From contig JAIQGF010000007.1 of the NCBI GenBank assembly GCA_020072845.1, forward strand, positions 1-64,000: DNA of 64,000 nt, given 5' to 3'. The stretch is from Terriglobia bacterium (GTDB taxonomy: Bacteria; Acidobacteriota; Terriglobia; Terriglobales; Acidobacteriaceae). Position 1 is the stretch's first letter, and each line of letters starts with the position of its first letter. Shown in pieces: positions 15,237 through 25,494 of the stretch. The notes beneath the pieces were generated by a model that was given only the letters and a program-made list of their open reading frames with translations, had not been told where the DNA came from and ran no database searches. Both the position numbers and the translations under genes were made by a program.

Positions 15237-15913
15237 CGCGGCACCGCCGAATGCACGCGGTCGCGGGCAACGATTTGTCCGGCGTTCATGGTGACCGCCT
15301 CGTCGGCGACGCCCTCCAACAGCGCCGGCTGGTGAGTAACGACGAAGACAGTCTTGCCCGCGTCACGCATGGCGGCGAGCAGACGGACCATCTCGCGCGC
15401 CGAGGCGATGTCCACGTTGGAAAATGGTTCGTCGAGAAGGACGATGGCCGGGTCGTTGAGAATGGCGCGGGCGAGGGAAAGGCGCTGCCGCATGCCCTGG
15501 GAATACTGCCCGACGCGGCGCGGAAGATCGGGATCGAGACCGACAGCACGCATGACCTGGTCGCAACGCTGGCCGCCGCGGATGCCGTAGAGTCGGGCGA
15601 AATAGCGGAGGTTCTCCAGGCCGTCCATTTCGTCATAGAGCAGCGGCGCGTGCGCCATGTAACCGATTTCGGCGGCGACAGAACGCAGGTCCGGCGAACC
15701 CAGCACGGTGACTGCGCCGCGGGAAGGACGCATCAGCCCGGCAATGGCGCGCAGCAGCGTGGACTTCCCTGCTCCGTTGTCGCCCAGCACGAGATAGAGG
15801 CGGCCGGGCGCGAACTCGGCGCTCACGCTGCGCAGGGCGGCGAAGCGGCCAAACAGTTTCGTGACCTCGGTGAGGACGATGGCGGGCGCGAGTTGGGTGT
15901 CAGTCTGGGTCAG
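15233..15913 (-). CDS. ccmA: heme exporter ATP-binding protein A
   Basis: About 226 aa. It has a complete ABC ATPase domain: Walker A GDNGAGKST, signature SQGMRQRLSLARA, Walker B AIVLLDEPF, and the switch His in VVTHQ. CcmA powers release of heme-loaded CcmE. No ATG, GTG or TTG lies in frame between the ccmE stop region and the conserved start of the domain; CTG at 15913 is the best candidate, so the start is uncertain. The gene ends overlapping the ccmB ATG. Confidence 0.9.
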   Translation of the reverse strand: MTQTDTQLAPAIVLTEVTKLFGRFAALRSVSAEFAPGRLYLVLGDNGAGKSTLLRAIAGLMRPSRGAVTVLGSPDLRSVAAEIGYMAHAPLLYDEMDGLENLRYFARLYGIRGGQRCDQVMRAVGLDPDLPRRVGQYSQGMRQRLSLARAILNDPAIVLLDEPFSNVDIASAREMVRLLAAMRDAGKTVFVVTHQPALLEGVADEAVTMNAGQIVARDRVHSAVPR

Positions 15914-15924
15914 TCGCGAAGATT

Positions 15925-16431
15925 CTACTGCGCGAGACCGGTGGTCGTCGCGGTTCCGGCCTGGGCTTTCTGCAGCGGCTTGGCCGGCGCGTTCGTCGGC
16001 TGCGTTCCGGGCGTGCCGGGTTGATCGGGCGCGGGCGCGTACTTGGAGGCGCACTTGGCCTGGAGCTGGTTGGCGTGGAAAACGCCGTCGCGGCCAAAGC
16101 GGCCCTCGGCCATGGCCTGCGAGTCGTCCTTAAAGGTGTCCGGCGGGGCCTCGGTCCCGTTGTAAACCACGGGAAGGGTGAGCTCGTCTTCCTTGAGCGC
16201 GAATTCGACGCGCGAACCCTGGCGCTTGATGGTGCCGGGTACAACGTTGCCGGCGACGCGCAGCCGCTTGGCGTAGCGGCTGTCGTTCATCTCGCGCAGC
16301 TCCTTGATGGTGACGTAGTAGCTCTTGCTCTGCTGCACGCCGGTGAAGGCCAGGTAACCCAGGGAGACCACGACAACGGCGATGGCAACGCCGAAACGGA
16401 TATACGTCAACCGATTTTTCATCTCAAGCAT
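15925..16431 (-). CDS. ccmE: cytochrome c maturation heme chaperone, Cys-type CcmE
   Basis: 168 aa. An N-terminal anchor (YIRFGVAIAVVVVSLGYLAFTG) is followed by the OB-fold (SYYVTIKEL, KRLRVAGNVVPGTIKR, VEFALKEDELTLPVVYNGTEAPPDTFKDDSQAMAEGRF). The usual heme-binding HxxxY motif is replaced by CxxxY (Cys127, Tyr131 in LQAKCASKY). CxxxY CcmE proteins are known from sulfate reducers and archaea with modified Ccm systems. An Ala/Pro/Thr-rich tail of about 35 residues is probably disordered. First gene of ccmEABCD. ATG at 16422 is an alternative start. Confidence 0.9.
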   Translation of the reverse strand: MLEMKNRLTYIRFGVAIAVVVVSLGYLAFTGVQQSKSYYVTIKELREMNDSRYAKRLRVAGNVVPGTIKRQGSRVEFALKEDELTLPVVYNGTEAPPDTFKDDSQAMAEGRFGRDGVFHANQLQAKCASKYAPAPDQPGTPGTQPTNAPAKPLQKAQAGTATTTGLAQ

Positions 16432-16529
16432 AGGCCCCCACTCAGCCAACTTTACCCGTAGCGGAATCTCCGGTCAACATCACAGAAGGCTGTGACCGGG
16501 GTGGCGGCGGCAGGAAGCGAGCCGCGGGG

Positions 16530-18031
<1,502 letters not shown>

Positions 18032-18096
18032 TCGTCAGTCTTCAGTCTTCAGTCTTCAGTCTTCAGTCGTCAGGAAACGCATTCCTGCCGGCGAAC

Positions 18097-18266
18097 TAGA
18101 ACTGGTTTCCAAATACATTTTCGCCCCGGGAATAATGTCCCTCAGGGGCTAAAGCCCCCTATTTTGCGGCTTCGAGCGGCGCGGCTCCCTCGCCCTTCGA
18201 CTTCGCTCAGGGTCGGGACAGGTTCCGCCGTGCCCCCCCAAAACCGATTTTTGAAACCAGTTCTAA
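18097..18266. mobile_element. MITE-like element with 13-bp perfect inverted ends
   Basis: Ends TAGAACTGGTTTC (18097-18109) and GAAACCAGTTCTA (18254-18266) are exact inverted repeats. The 170-bp interior is non-coding and contains GGGGCTAAAGCCCC and a CCCTTCGACTTCGCTCAGGG hairpin. Related partial copies are at 186-290 and 1246-1295. No transposase gene with such ends is in the window. Confidence 0.7.
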
Positions 18267-18326
18267 CTACTCAGACGGCAACAAAAGCAGTCTTCTGCCG
18301 TCGGCCCACTGTCGTCTGAAAAACGA

Positions 18327-18351
18327 GAAGCCGCGTAGATTCCGCGGCTTC
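18327..18351. terminator. hairpin, possible terminator
   Basis: GAAGCCGCG (18327-18335) and CGCGGCTTC (18343-18351) with a 7-nt loop. No clear T-run on either side, so its termination role is uncertain. Confidence 0.4.
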
Positions 18352-18457
18352 CGGCGTTTCCTGACGACTGAAGACTGACGACTGAAGACTGACGACTGAC
18401 GACTGAAGACTGACGGCTGAAGACCATTTAATTGCACTGCCGCAACGACGGCGCCGA

Positions 18458-18652
18458 TCAATGCGCCTTGTACGAGCGTCTCCACTTGGCGTGCAGCCAC
18501 ATGAGGATGCCGAGGGCGCAAATCTCCAGCGGGCCGAACGTCAGTTCCGTCGCGTATGCCGGGAGCATGCTGGTGGCGGTAACCCTGACCGCCCAGATCA
18601 CTCCAGCCGCGGCGATCAGGCTCCCGATCCGCTCTTCACCGTGAATACCCAT
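18458..18652 (-). CDS. small hypothetical membrane protein (64 aa)
   Basis: Two hydrophobic segments (SLIAAAGVIWAVRVTATSML and LTFGPLEICALGILMWL) separated by a short loop, with a basic C terminus (HAKWRRSYKAH). A GAGGG sequence precedes the ATG. No family recognised. It lies on the same strand as, and just downstream of, the transketolase genes. Confidence 0.5.
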   Translation of the reverse strand: MGIHGEERIGSLIAAAGVIWAVRVTATSMLPAYATELTFGPLEICALGILMWLHAKWRRSYKAH

Positions 18653-18714
18653 CCCTCGAACCTAGCAGCCGGGTTCCGGGAAAGCTACGTCACATTCGTG
18701 CGATGGACTTTGGT

Positions 18715-19680
18715 TTATTTGCGCTTCAGGACGCGTTTCACGGCAGTGACGATGTACGGCGCGGTCAGCCCGTACTTCTCCATCAACTGGTCGGGCGTGC
18801 CGGATTCGGCGTAGGTGTTCTGAATGCCGACAAACTCCATCGGCACGGGGTGCGAGGCGGCGGCCGATTTTGCCACCTGCGCGCCGAGGCCGCCGTCGAG
18901 CAGATGCTCCTCGGCGGTGACGATGGCGCCACACTCGCGGGCCGCGCCGGCGACAGCTTCGTCGTCGAGCGGCTTGATGGTGTGCATGTCGAGGACGCGC
19001 GCCGAGACGCCTTCGGCTTCCAGTTGCGCCTGCGCCTGCAGGGCGTAGCCGACTTCAAGGCCGCAGGCAATGATGGCGACGTCGCGGCCGTTGCCGTGCT
19101 GTTTCGCCTTGCCGATTTCGAACTTGTCATCGGCGGTGTAGAGGATGGGCGTCTTCGGCCGTCCGGTGCGCATGTAGCAGGGACCGCTCCATTCGGCCAT
19201 GCGATGCACCAGGGCGCGTGCGCAGAATTCGTCGGATGGAACCAGCACGACAAAACCGGCCAGGCCGCAGGCCAGCGCGATGTCTTCGACGGCCATCTGG
19301 CTGGGGCCATCCTCGCCAATGGAAATGCCGCCGTGCGAGCCCACGAACTTGGCGTTGACTTGCGGATACGCGACCGACATGCGCAACTGGTCGTAGCCCT
19401 TGTCCATGAGGAACACGGCGAACGACGAGGCAAAGGGAATTTTTCCGTTGAGCGCCAGGCCGCCCGCCATGCCGACCATGTTGGCCTCGGCGATGCCGAT
19501 GGTGAAGAAGCGGTCGGGAAATTCCTTGCCGAACTTCGCGCTGAAAGTGGATTTGGCGAGGTCGGCGTCGAGGGCAACCACGTTGGGGTTGGCGCGGCCC
19601 AACTCCACCAGCGCCTGTCCGTAGGCCTCGCGCGTGGCGACGCCCATCTTCAACTCGAAGTTGCTGCTCGTGGTCTTCAC
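18715..19680 (-). CDS. transketolase C-terminal subunit (pyrimidine and C-terminal domains)
   Basis: 321 aa. Contains the transketolase pyrimidine-binding domain (ATREAYGQALVELG, DADLAKST, DRFFTIGIAEANMVGMAGGLAL, with the catalytic-pair Glu in GIAEAN) and the C-terminal domain (AIIACGLEVGYALQAQ, VTAEEHLLDGGLG). It completes the TPP site of the N-terminal subunit. The GTG start at 19680 overlaps the stop of the upstream gene (GTGA), a coupled pair giving a heterotetrameric enzyme of the pentose phosphate pathway or a DXS-like reaction. Confidence 0.92.
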   Translation of the reverse strand: MKTTSSNFELKMGVATREAYGQALVELGRANPNVVALDADLAKSTFSAKFGKEFPDRFFTIGIAEANMVGMAGGLALNGKIPFASSFAVFLMDKGYDQLRMSVAYPQVNAKFVGSHGGISIGEDGPSQMAVEDIALACGLAGFVVLVPSDEFCARALVHRMAEWSGPCYMRTGRPKTPILYTADDKFEIGKAKQHGNGRDVAIIACGLEVGYALQAQAQLEAEGVSARVLDMHTIKPLDDEAVAGAARECGAIVTAEEHLLDGGLGAQVAKSAAASHPVPMEFVGIQNTYAESGTPDQLMEKYGLTAPYIVTAVKRVLKRK

Positions 19681-20516
19681 CGCCCGTTGGCCTCCAATTC
19701 CTTCAGTGCCGCCTCGACCTGCTCTTTTTTGGGCGCGACGCCGTGCCACTCAGGATTATTTTCCATGAACGAGACGCCCTTGCCCTTGATCGTTGTGGCG
19801 ATCACCGCCGTGGGCCGCGAGGTCAGGCCGGCGCGCGCTTGCTGGAGCGCATCAATGCACTGCTCCAGGTCGTGTCCGTCAATTTCGATCACATTCCAGT
19901 TAAACGAGCGGAATTTGCCGGCGACGGGCGCGGGATCGAGGATGTCGACCAGGAAACCATCGAGTTGCTGCTGGTTGTAGTCCACGATGACGGTCAGGTT
20001 CGACAGGCGGTGAAAACCGGCGTACATGGCGGCTTCCCAGATCTGGCCTTCCTGAATTTCGCCGTCGCCGACCATGACGAAGGTGTGCCAGTCGCGCTTG
20101 TCCAGGCGCGCTGCCAGCGCCATGCCGATGCCGATAGAAATTCCCTGCCCCAGCGATCCGGTGGAGGCTTCCAGGATGGGCAGCATGCGCTTGTCGGGAT
20201 GGCCTTGCAGCGGCGAACCCAGTTTGCGCAGCGTGGTCAGCAGCGCAGGGTCGAGATAGCCGGCCTCGGCCAGCGTGGCGTAGAGCACCGGAACGCCGTG
20301 GCCCTTGGAGAGCAGGAAGCGGTCGCGGTCGGGCCAGTCGGGACGATTGCGGTCGTGCCGCATCACGCGGAAATAGAGCGCAACCAGCAATTCCACCGCG
20401 GAGAGCGATCCGCCCGGGTGCCCGCTGCCGGCGGCGCCGATCATCTTGACGATGTCAATGCGAATGCGGTTGGCGATCTGCTTCAGGCCGGTGAGCGGCG
20501 CCACCAGGGTGCTCAT
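19677..20516 (-). CDS. transketolase N-terminal subunit (TPP-binding domain)
   Basis: 279 aa. TPP/Mg-binding motif GDGEIQEGQIWEAAMYAGFHRLSNLTVIVDYNQQQLDG (GDG...NxN-like, about 145-182), and the substrate-side His blocks AAGSGHPGGSLSAVELLVALYF and LSKGHGVPVLYATLAEAGYL. Half-length transketolases of this type are common in archaea and several bacterial phyla. Start at MSTLVAPL; an upstream in-frame ATG is less likely. Coupled to the C-terminal subunit by a 4-nt overlap. Confidence 0.93.
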   Translation of the reverse strand: MSTLVAPLTGLKQIANRIRIDIVKMIGAAGSGHPGGSLSAVELLVALYFRVMRHDRNRPDWPDRDRFLLSKGHGVPVLYATLAEAGYLDPALLTTLRKLGSPLQGHPDKRMLPILEASTGSLGQGISIGIGMALAARLDKRDWHTFVMVGDGEIQEGQIWEAAMYAGFHRLSNLTVIVDYNQQQLDGFLVDILDPAPVAGKFRSFNWNVIEIDGHDLEQCIDALQQARAGLTSRPTAVIATTIKGKGVSFMENNPEWHGVAPKKEQVEAALKELEANGR

Positions 20517-20731
20517 GAACGGGCTTTCTCCCCGGCGGCGACACGCAACCGCGCCTGACAAACGGCTCCGAGCACTTCACGCGCAGAACGATAAGTTTTC
20601 ACGGCAGTACCTGCACGAAGGGAATGGAGCAAGTTTATCTGCGCAGATTTGCCGGGTCAATGAACCATTAGCAGGTTTGGCGGTTGTGCTGGTGTCCAGA
20701 CGATGCTTTCTTTCTTGGCCATAGCGCGAAT

Positions 20732-21637
20732 CTACGCCGGCGAAGGCGCCTTCACCTGGGTCGCGAGGGCCGCCGTTTCCGGACGTGGAAACCACTGCTG
20801 GATCGCCGGCAGCGCGGCGCGGGCCGCCTGTTCTCCGGCGCGGATCAGTTCCGTCGCGCGGTCGAAGCCGTCGTAGCTGAAGCCGCGCACGTCGGGCTGG
20901 ACAATGACGTCGGCCGCGGCTTCCCACAACCCGCACATCCTCGATTGCGCGATGGAAAAGCACTGCCCGATGACGTCGAAGACGTGCCGCGGGCCGTCCC
21001 CGTTCACCCAGTGCGCGCTCAGGTAACCGGCAATGACGCGCTGCGCCCCCATTTCGCGCAACGGGACGGTGGGGACGGCGTGGGCGAGCATCCCGTCCAC
21101 CAGCAGGCGCCCGTTGATGTTGACCGGCAGGAACATGCCCGGATAGGCACAACTGGCGCGCACCGCGTCCACCAAATTGCCGGAGCGGAAGACCACGCCT
21201 TCGCCGCTGGTGAAGTCGGTGGCCGCCACCGCCAGCGGTATTTTCAGCTCCTCAAAGGTGCGGCACCTCAACATCTTGTTGAGGAACCGCGCCATGCGGT
21301 CGTTGCTGGCGAAGCCGTAGCGCGAAAGCGTCCAGCGCGCAAAATCCTTGAAGCGAACCTGGGCGGCGATCTCCTCCAGTTCCCGGGCGGAGATGCCGCT
21401 GCAATAGGCTGCGCCGATGACCGAGCCGACGCTGGTGCCGGCGATGAAATTGACGGGAATTCCTTCTTCTTCCAGGACCTTGAGGATGCCGATATGCGCC
21501 AGGCCGCGGGCGAAGCCGCCCCCAAGCGCAAGTCCGACGGTCGGTGTTTCCGGCGCTGCCGGGGCGAGCGGGACATCTGAAATGCGTTGCAGCCCGCGAG
21601 CAAACGCGCGCACCGAACGCGCTATTTTGTTTAGCAT
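20732..21637 (-). CDS. patatin-like phospholipase (RssA-type)
   Basis: 301 aa. The oxyanion motif GGGFARGLAHIG (39-50), the nucleophile GxSxG (GTSVG, Ser69) and the dyad Asp in LLVDGML (about 180) are all present, so catalysis is expected. RssA-like patatins hydrolyse phospholipids or thioesters in the cytoplasm or at the membrane. No signal peptide is obvious. It is divergent from the Nudix gene; the 153-bp spacer has no other feature visible. Upstream gap to the transketolase start (20517-20731) holds at most a 21-codon ORF. Confidence 0.9.
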   Translation of the reverse strand: MLNKIARSVRAFARGLQRISDVPLAPAAPETPTVGLALGGGFARGLAHIGILKVLEEEGIPVNFIAGTSVGSVIGAAYCSGISARELEEIAAQVRFKDFARWTLSRYGFASNDRMARFLNKMLRCRTFEELKIPLAVAATDFTSGEGVVFRSGNLVDAVRASCAYPGMFLPVNINGRLLVDGMLAHAVPTVPLREMGAQRVIAGYLSAHWVNGDGPRHVFDVIGQCFSIAQSRMCGLWEAAADVIVQPDVRGFSYDGFDRATELIRAGEQAARAALPAIQQWFPRPETAALATQVKAPSPA

Positions 21638-21790
21638 ACCGTGCCTAATTCCACATCCGGCCCCACGCGGAAGTTACATTCGGTATGATGCCCGGTTCTG
21701 CAATTGATGATGAAGCAGTGGCCCTGGCCACGCTAGGTTACGGTAGTCACGGCGAACGCATTTCCAGGTAACTAAAGGCGGCCTTTCCGC

Positions 21791-22270
21791 ATGGAGCGCG
21801 AATATTCGGCTGGAGGCGTGGTCCTCCGCCGCAGGCAGGAGCGGTGGTGGGTGGCGGTCATCGAGCCGCAGGGCAGGCGGAAACCGGGCACTCCGGGGAA
21901 CGCTCCCGCCACCGTGCTCGCGCTTCCCAAGGGCAACGTAGACAAAGGCGAAAAGCCGGAAGAAACGGCGGTGCGCGAGGTGCGCGAAGAAACCGGCGTC
22001 GAAGCCAGCCTGGTCGCCAAACTCAGCGACATCAAGTACATCTACGTGCGCTCCTGGGGCGACCGCCGGCGCGTATTCAAAGTCGTGAGCTTTTTCCTGC
22101 TGCGGTACCGCAGCGGGCGCATCGGGCAGATTACGCCGGCCATGCGCCGCGAAGTGCGGCAAGCCATGTGGCTGCCGCTGGACGAGGCCTCGCAAAAACT
22201 CAGCTACCGCGGCGAGCGCGACGTGGTGAAGCTGGCGCAGGAATACCTCAAGGCGCATCCGGAACTTTAG
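21791..22270 (+). CDS. Nudix hydrolase
   Basis: 159 aa. Complete Nudix box at 48-70 (GNVDKGEKPEETAVREVREETGV). N-terminal REYSAGGVVLRR and the middle KYIYVRSWGDRRRVFKVVSFFLLRY are typical for diadenosine polyphosphate or (p)ppNpp-type Nudix enzymes that cleave nucleoside diphosphates linked to other groups. Substrate not predictable. Transcribed away from the patatin gene; a terminator lies about 200 bp downstream. Confidence 0.92.
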   Translation: MEREYSAGGVVLRRRQERWWVAVIEPQGRRKPGTPGNAPATVLALPKGNVDKGEKPEETAVREVREETGVEASLVAKLSDIKYIYVRSWGDRRRVFKVVSFFLLRYRSGRIGQITPAMRREVRQAMWLPLDEASQKLSYRGERDVVKLAQEYLKAHPEL

Positions 22271-22468
22271 AGCGAGGCAAAGGTGCCGCAGACGCCGCAC
22301 CCCGGCGCAGTCCCAATTCGGAACGCGTCACAAACGCTGGTGACGGGTGCACTTGCCGCTGGCGCCCACTCTGTGCTAACCGAACTCATCTCCTAAGTGT
22401 AGGACAGGCAAGGATTTATCTTGACGCCGGGAGAGCCCTCCGCTAGGCTCAACACAACTAATAGAAAA

Positions 22469-22523
22469 GGGCGCGCCGTTGCCATCCTCACCCCACATCT
22501 ACGCGGCGCGCCCGAATTTTTTT
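22469..22523 (+). terminator. hairpin with T-run upstream of the fad block
   Basis: GGGCGCGCCG (22469-22478) pairs with CGGCGCGCCC (22503-22512) and is followed by GAATTTTTTTG. It could terminate the Nudix transcript or act as an attenuator in the long leader of the fadB-type gene. The rest of the 22271-22653 gap shows no gene. Confidence 0.65.
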
Positions 22524-22653
22524 GTGGGGTAAATTCCCGCAAAAATCGTGTCCCAGAAGGGCAGAATTTCTTTCGCCTGGAAGCCGGCCGCGTCACAGGC
22601 TGGCGGCGATTCAAGCTGCTATATTGTCGCGTGGACCTCCAGGGATTTCTGCC

Positions 22654-25077
22654 ATGATCAAACGAATTGATAGAGTCGCTGTCCTCGGCGCCGGGACCAT
22701 GGGCGCACGCATTGCGGCGCAGCTGGCCAACGCCGGCGTTCCCTCGTTCCTGCTGGATATCGTGGTGCCCGATGCCGATGGCGACGCGCGCAACCATGTC
22801 GCCGCCGCCGGGCTGCAGGCCGCGCGCAAGTCCAAGCCCGCGGCATTCTTCGAACCGTCGCTGGCGCACTTGATCACCATCGGCAACTTCGACGACAACA
22901 TGAAATTTGTCGCCGAATCCAACTGGGTGATCGAGGCGGTGGTGGAAGACCTCGACATCAAGCGCACGCTGCTGAAGAAGGTGGAAGCCGCCCGCCGTCC
23001 CGGCACGATTGTCACCACCAATACCAGCGGCCTGCCGGTCGGCAAAATCGCCGAGGGCTTCAGTGACGACTTCCGCCGCCACTGGTTCGGCACCCACTTT
23101 TTCAACCCGCCGCGCTACATGCGCCTGCTGGAGATCATTCCCACGTCCGACAGCGATCCCGCGGCGGTGGAGGCCATCTCGCATTTCTGCGACGTGCGGC
23201 TCGGCAAAGGGATCGTGACCGCCAAGGACACGCCCAACTTCATCGCCAACCGCATCGGCACATTCTCCGCGCTCAACGTGATGCGCCTGATGCAGGAAAT
23301 GGATCTCACCATCGAGGAAGTGGACGCGCTCACCGGCAGCGCCGTCGGCTGGCCGAAGATGGGCACCTTCCGCCTGGCCGACATGGTCGGGCTCGACATC
23401 CTGGGTCACGTCGTTTCCAACATGACCACCAACCTGACGGACGAGCGCAGCGATCTCCAGCTTCCCGATTTCTTCAAGGCCATGGTGGAGCGCAAATGGC
23501 TCGGCGACAAGACCAAGGGCGGTTTTTACAAGAAGGCAAAAGGCGCTGACGGCGAGGAGCGCCTGGGCCTCGATTGGAAGACGCTGGAGTACCGGCCGCG
23601 CCAGAAGGCGAAATTCCCCACCCTGGAAATGGCGAAGCAAATCGAGGATACGCCGCAGCGCCTGCGCACCTTGCTCGGTATGGATAACGCAGGCGGCGGT
23701 CCGCAGAAGGGCGACCGTGCCGGGCCGTTTCTGTGGTCGGTGCTTTCCGATCTGTGGACGTATTCGGCCAACCGCATCGGCGAAATCTGCGATTCGCTGG
23801 TGGAGATCGATCGTGCCATGGGCATGGGCTTCAACTGGGAGCTGGGACCATTCGCACTGTGGGACGCCGCCGGCGTCGAAGCCACGGTGGCGCGCATGAA
23901 GAAAGAGGGCCGGCCGGTGGCGGCCAATGTCGAGCGCCTGCTCGCTTCCGGCAAGAAGACGTGGTACAGCGACGCCATCGGCGCGCCTTCGGGCGTTGCC
24001 TACTTTGACGTCGCCGCCGCCAGCTACAAGGACCAGCAGGTCTCGCCGGGAATCTGGTCGGTGCAGGTGGCAAAAAAATCCGGCGGCGTGGTCAAGAAGA
24101 ACCCGGGCGCGACGCTGATAGACCTGGGCGATGGCGTGGGCTGCATCGAATTCCACACCAAGATGAACGCCATCGGCGGCGACATCCTCCAACTGGTCAT
24201 GCAATCGTTAAAGCCCGGCGGCCCCGGCGACAACTTCGACGCCTTCGTCATCACCAACGATGGCCAGCATTTTTCTGCCGGCGCCAACATCATGCTGTTG
24301 CTGATGGCCATCCAGGAGGAGGAGTGGGACGAGATTGACATGATCATCCGGCAGTTCCAGGGGATGACGCAGGCAATCAAGTTCTCGCCGAAACCCGTGG
24401 TGGTCGCGCCTTTCGGCATGACCCTGGGCGGCGGCTGCGAAGTTTCGCTGCACGGCGCGGCGCGCCATCCGCACGCCGAACTCTACATGGGGCTGGTGGA
24501 AGTTGGAGTTGGCCTGCTGCCCGGCGGCGGCGGCTGCAAAGAGATGACGCTGCGCGCGGTGGACGCGGCGGCATCCATCCGCCCCGAAGGCCGCGGCGAG
24601 TCGGTGGAATTCATGGAGGCGATCAAGAAGGCGTTTGAGACGGTCGCGATGGCGAAGGTTTCGACATCGGCGGCTGAAGCGCGCGCCTTCGGCTTCCTCT
24701 CCAGCGGCGATCAGGTGACCATGAACCGCGAGCGCGTGCTCGCCGACGCCAAGGCGCACGTAGTAGAACTCCTGCGATCCTATAAACCGCCGCGCCCTCG
24801 CACCGACATTCCCGCGCCGGGCGAGAGCATTTTGGCGACCTTGAAGCTCGGCGTCCATCTAATGCGTCAGGCGGAGTACGTCAGCGACCACGAAGTGAAA
24901 ATCGGAAACAAGGTTGCCGAGGTGCTGTGCGGAGGCGCCGTGACGCCCGGCACGCCGGTGAGCGAGCAGTATCTGCTCGACTTGGAGCGCGAGGCTTTCA
25001 AATCGCTCTGCGGCGAGAAGAAGACGCAGGAGAGGATTGCGTTCACGCTGAAGACGGGGAAACCGCTGAGGAACTAA
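22654..25077 (+). CDS. 3-hydroxyacyl-CoA dehydrogenase / enoyl-CoA hydratase fusion (FadN type)
   Basis: 807 aa. The N-terminal NAD-binding Rossmann domain (VAVLGAGTMGARIAAQLA, 9-26) is followed by the dehydrogenase domains (FGTHFFNPPRYMRLLEI, VTAKDTPNFIANRIG). The last third is crotonase-like (NDGQHFSAGANIMLLL, GMTLGGGCEVSLHGA, GLVEVGVGLLPGGGG), with both Glu positions of the hydratase. The order (dehydrogenase first) is that of Bacillus FadN, the reverse of E. coli FadB. It catalyses hydration and NAD-dependent oxidation in beta-oxidation. Start at MIKRIDRVAV. It leads a block with the thiolase remnant and the acyl-CoA dehydrogenase. Confidence 0.94.
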   Translation: MIKRIDRVAVLGAGTMGARIAAQLANAGVPSFLLDIVVPDADGDARNHVAAAGLQAARKSKPAAFFEPSLAHLITIGNFDDNMKFVAESNWVIEAVVEDLDIKRTLLKKVEAARRPGTIVTTNTSGLPVGKIAEGFSDDFRRHWFGTHFFNPPRYMRLLEIIPTSDSDPAAVEAISHFCDVRLGKGIVTAKDTPNFIANRIGTFSALNVMRLMQEMDLTIEEVDALTGSAVGWPKMGTFRLADMVGLDILGHVVSNMTTNLTDERSDLQLPDFFKAMVERKWLGDKTKGGFYKKAKGADGEERLGLDWKTLEYRPRQKAKFPTLEMAKQIEDTPQRLRTLLGMDNAGGGPQKGDRAGPFLWSVLSDLWTYSANRIGEICDSLVEIDRAMGMGFNWELGPFALWDAAGVEATVARMKKEGRPVAANVERLLASGKKTWYSDAIGAPSGVAYFDVAAASYKDQQVSPGIWSVQVAKKSGGVVKKNPGATLIDLGDGVGCIEFHTKMNAIGGDILQLVMQSLKPGGPGDNFDAFVITNDGQHFSAGANIMLLLMAIQEEEWDEIDMIIRQFQGMTQAIKFSPKPVVVAPFGMTLGGGCEVSLHGAARHPHAELYMGLVEVGVGLLPGGGGCKEMTLRAVDAAASIRPEGRGESVEFMEAIKKAFETVAMAKVSTSAAEARAFGFLSSGDQVTMNRERVLADAKAHVVELLRSYKPPRPRTDIPAPGESILATLKLGVHLMRQAEYVSDHEVKIGNKVAEVLCGGAVTPGTPVSEQYLLDLEREAFKSLCGEKKTQERIAFTLKTGKPLRN

Positions 25078-25130
25078 AGCGTCGATGGCCGGCGGTCGAT
25101 GGTCCCGTCGATGGATTCGTGAATTAGCGA

Positions 25131-25439
25131 ATGTTTCTAACGAGGAAGATTATTCGCGCGCTCAATAACCGGCTTCTCGGCGGGCCGGACGAATTCCGCC
25201 GCGAAGCTCAACACGCGCGCAAGCAAATCGCGAAGTGGCGTCACCGCCGCCCGAAGCGCCGGCTGACCTCACGCGTGATGCAGGACGCGCTGATTGAAAC
25301 CTGGAACCAGTTGCACGGCTTTAAGGAATGGCGCAAGGTCGAGGTTGATCTCGCGGTCGTAGCCGATCGCATCACGCGCCGCTCGCACCGCATGCGCTCG
25401 CGTAAATCGCAAGAGAGGCCCCGCTTCGGGTGGTTTTGA
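25131..25439 (+). CDS. hypothetical basic protein (102 aa), doubtful
   Basis: Very Arg/Lys-rich (RREAQHARKQIAKWRHRRPKRRLTSR), mostly helical, no recognised domain. It sits between two fad genes and has no clear ribosome binding site. The composition could result from the G+C-rich sequence alone, so the gene is uncertain. Confidence 0.3.
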   Translation: MFLTRKIIRALNNRLLGGPDEFRREAQHARKQIAKWRHRRPKRRLTSRVMQDALIETWNQLHGFKEWRKVEVDLAVVADRITRRSHRMRSRKSQERPRFGWF

Positions 25440-25461
25440 GTCTGGGATCGAACAACCGCAA

Positions 25462-25493
25462 GCTGATGGCTGAGAGCTGAAAGCTGAGAGCTT
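25462..25493. repeat. heptad-period array abutting a start codon
   Basis: GCTGATG, GCTGAGA, GCTGAAA, GCTGAGA, GCTTTAT. The last heptad runs into the ATG (25495) of the thiolase, so the array occupies the ribosome-binding region. Confidence 0.7.
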
Positions 25494-25494
25494 T

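Noticed and set aside
20657-20722. 21-codon ORF on the minus strand upstream of the transketolase pair
   Set aside because: No ribosome binding site or conservation evidence; too short to support.
22522-22653. N-terminal extension of the fadB-type protein
   Set aside because: The 44 extra residues overlap the terminator hairpin and are not part of the conserved Rossmann start.
22393-24204. Long open frame opposite the fadB-type gene
   Set aside because: Antisense shadow; no ribosome binding site and no recognisable motif. The same applies to 27415-28863 opposite the acyl-CoA dehydrogenase.
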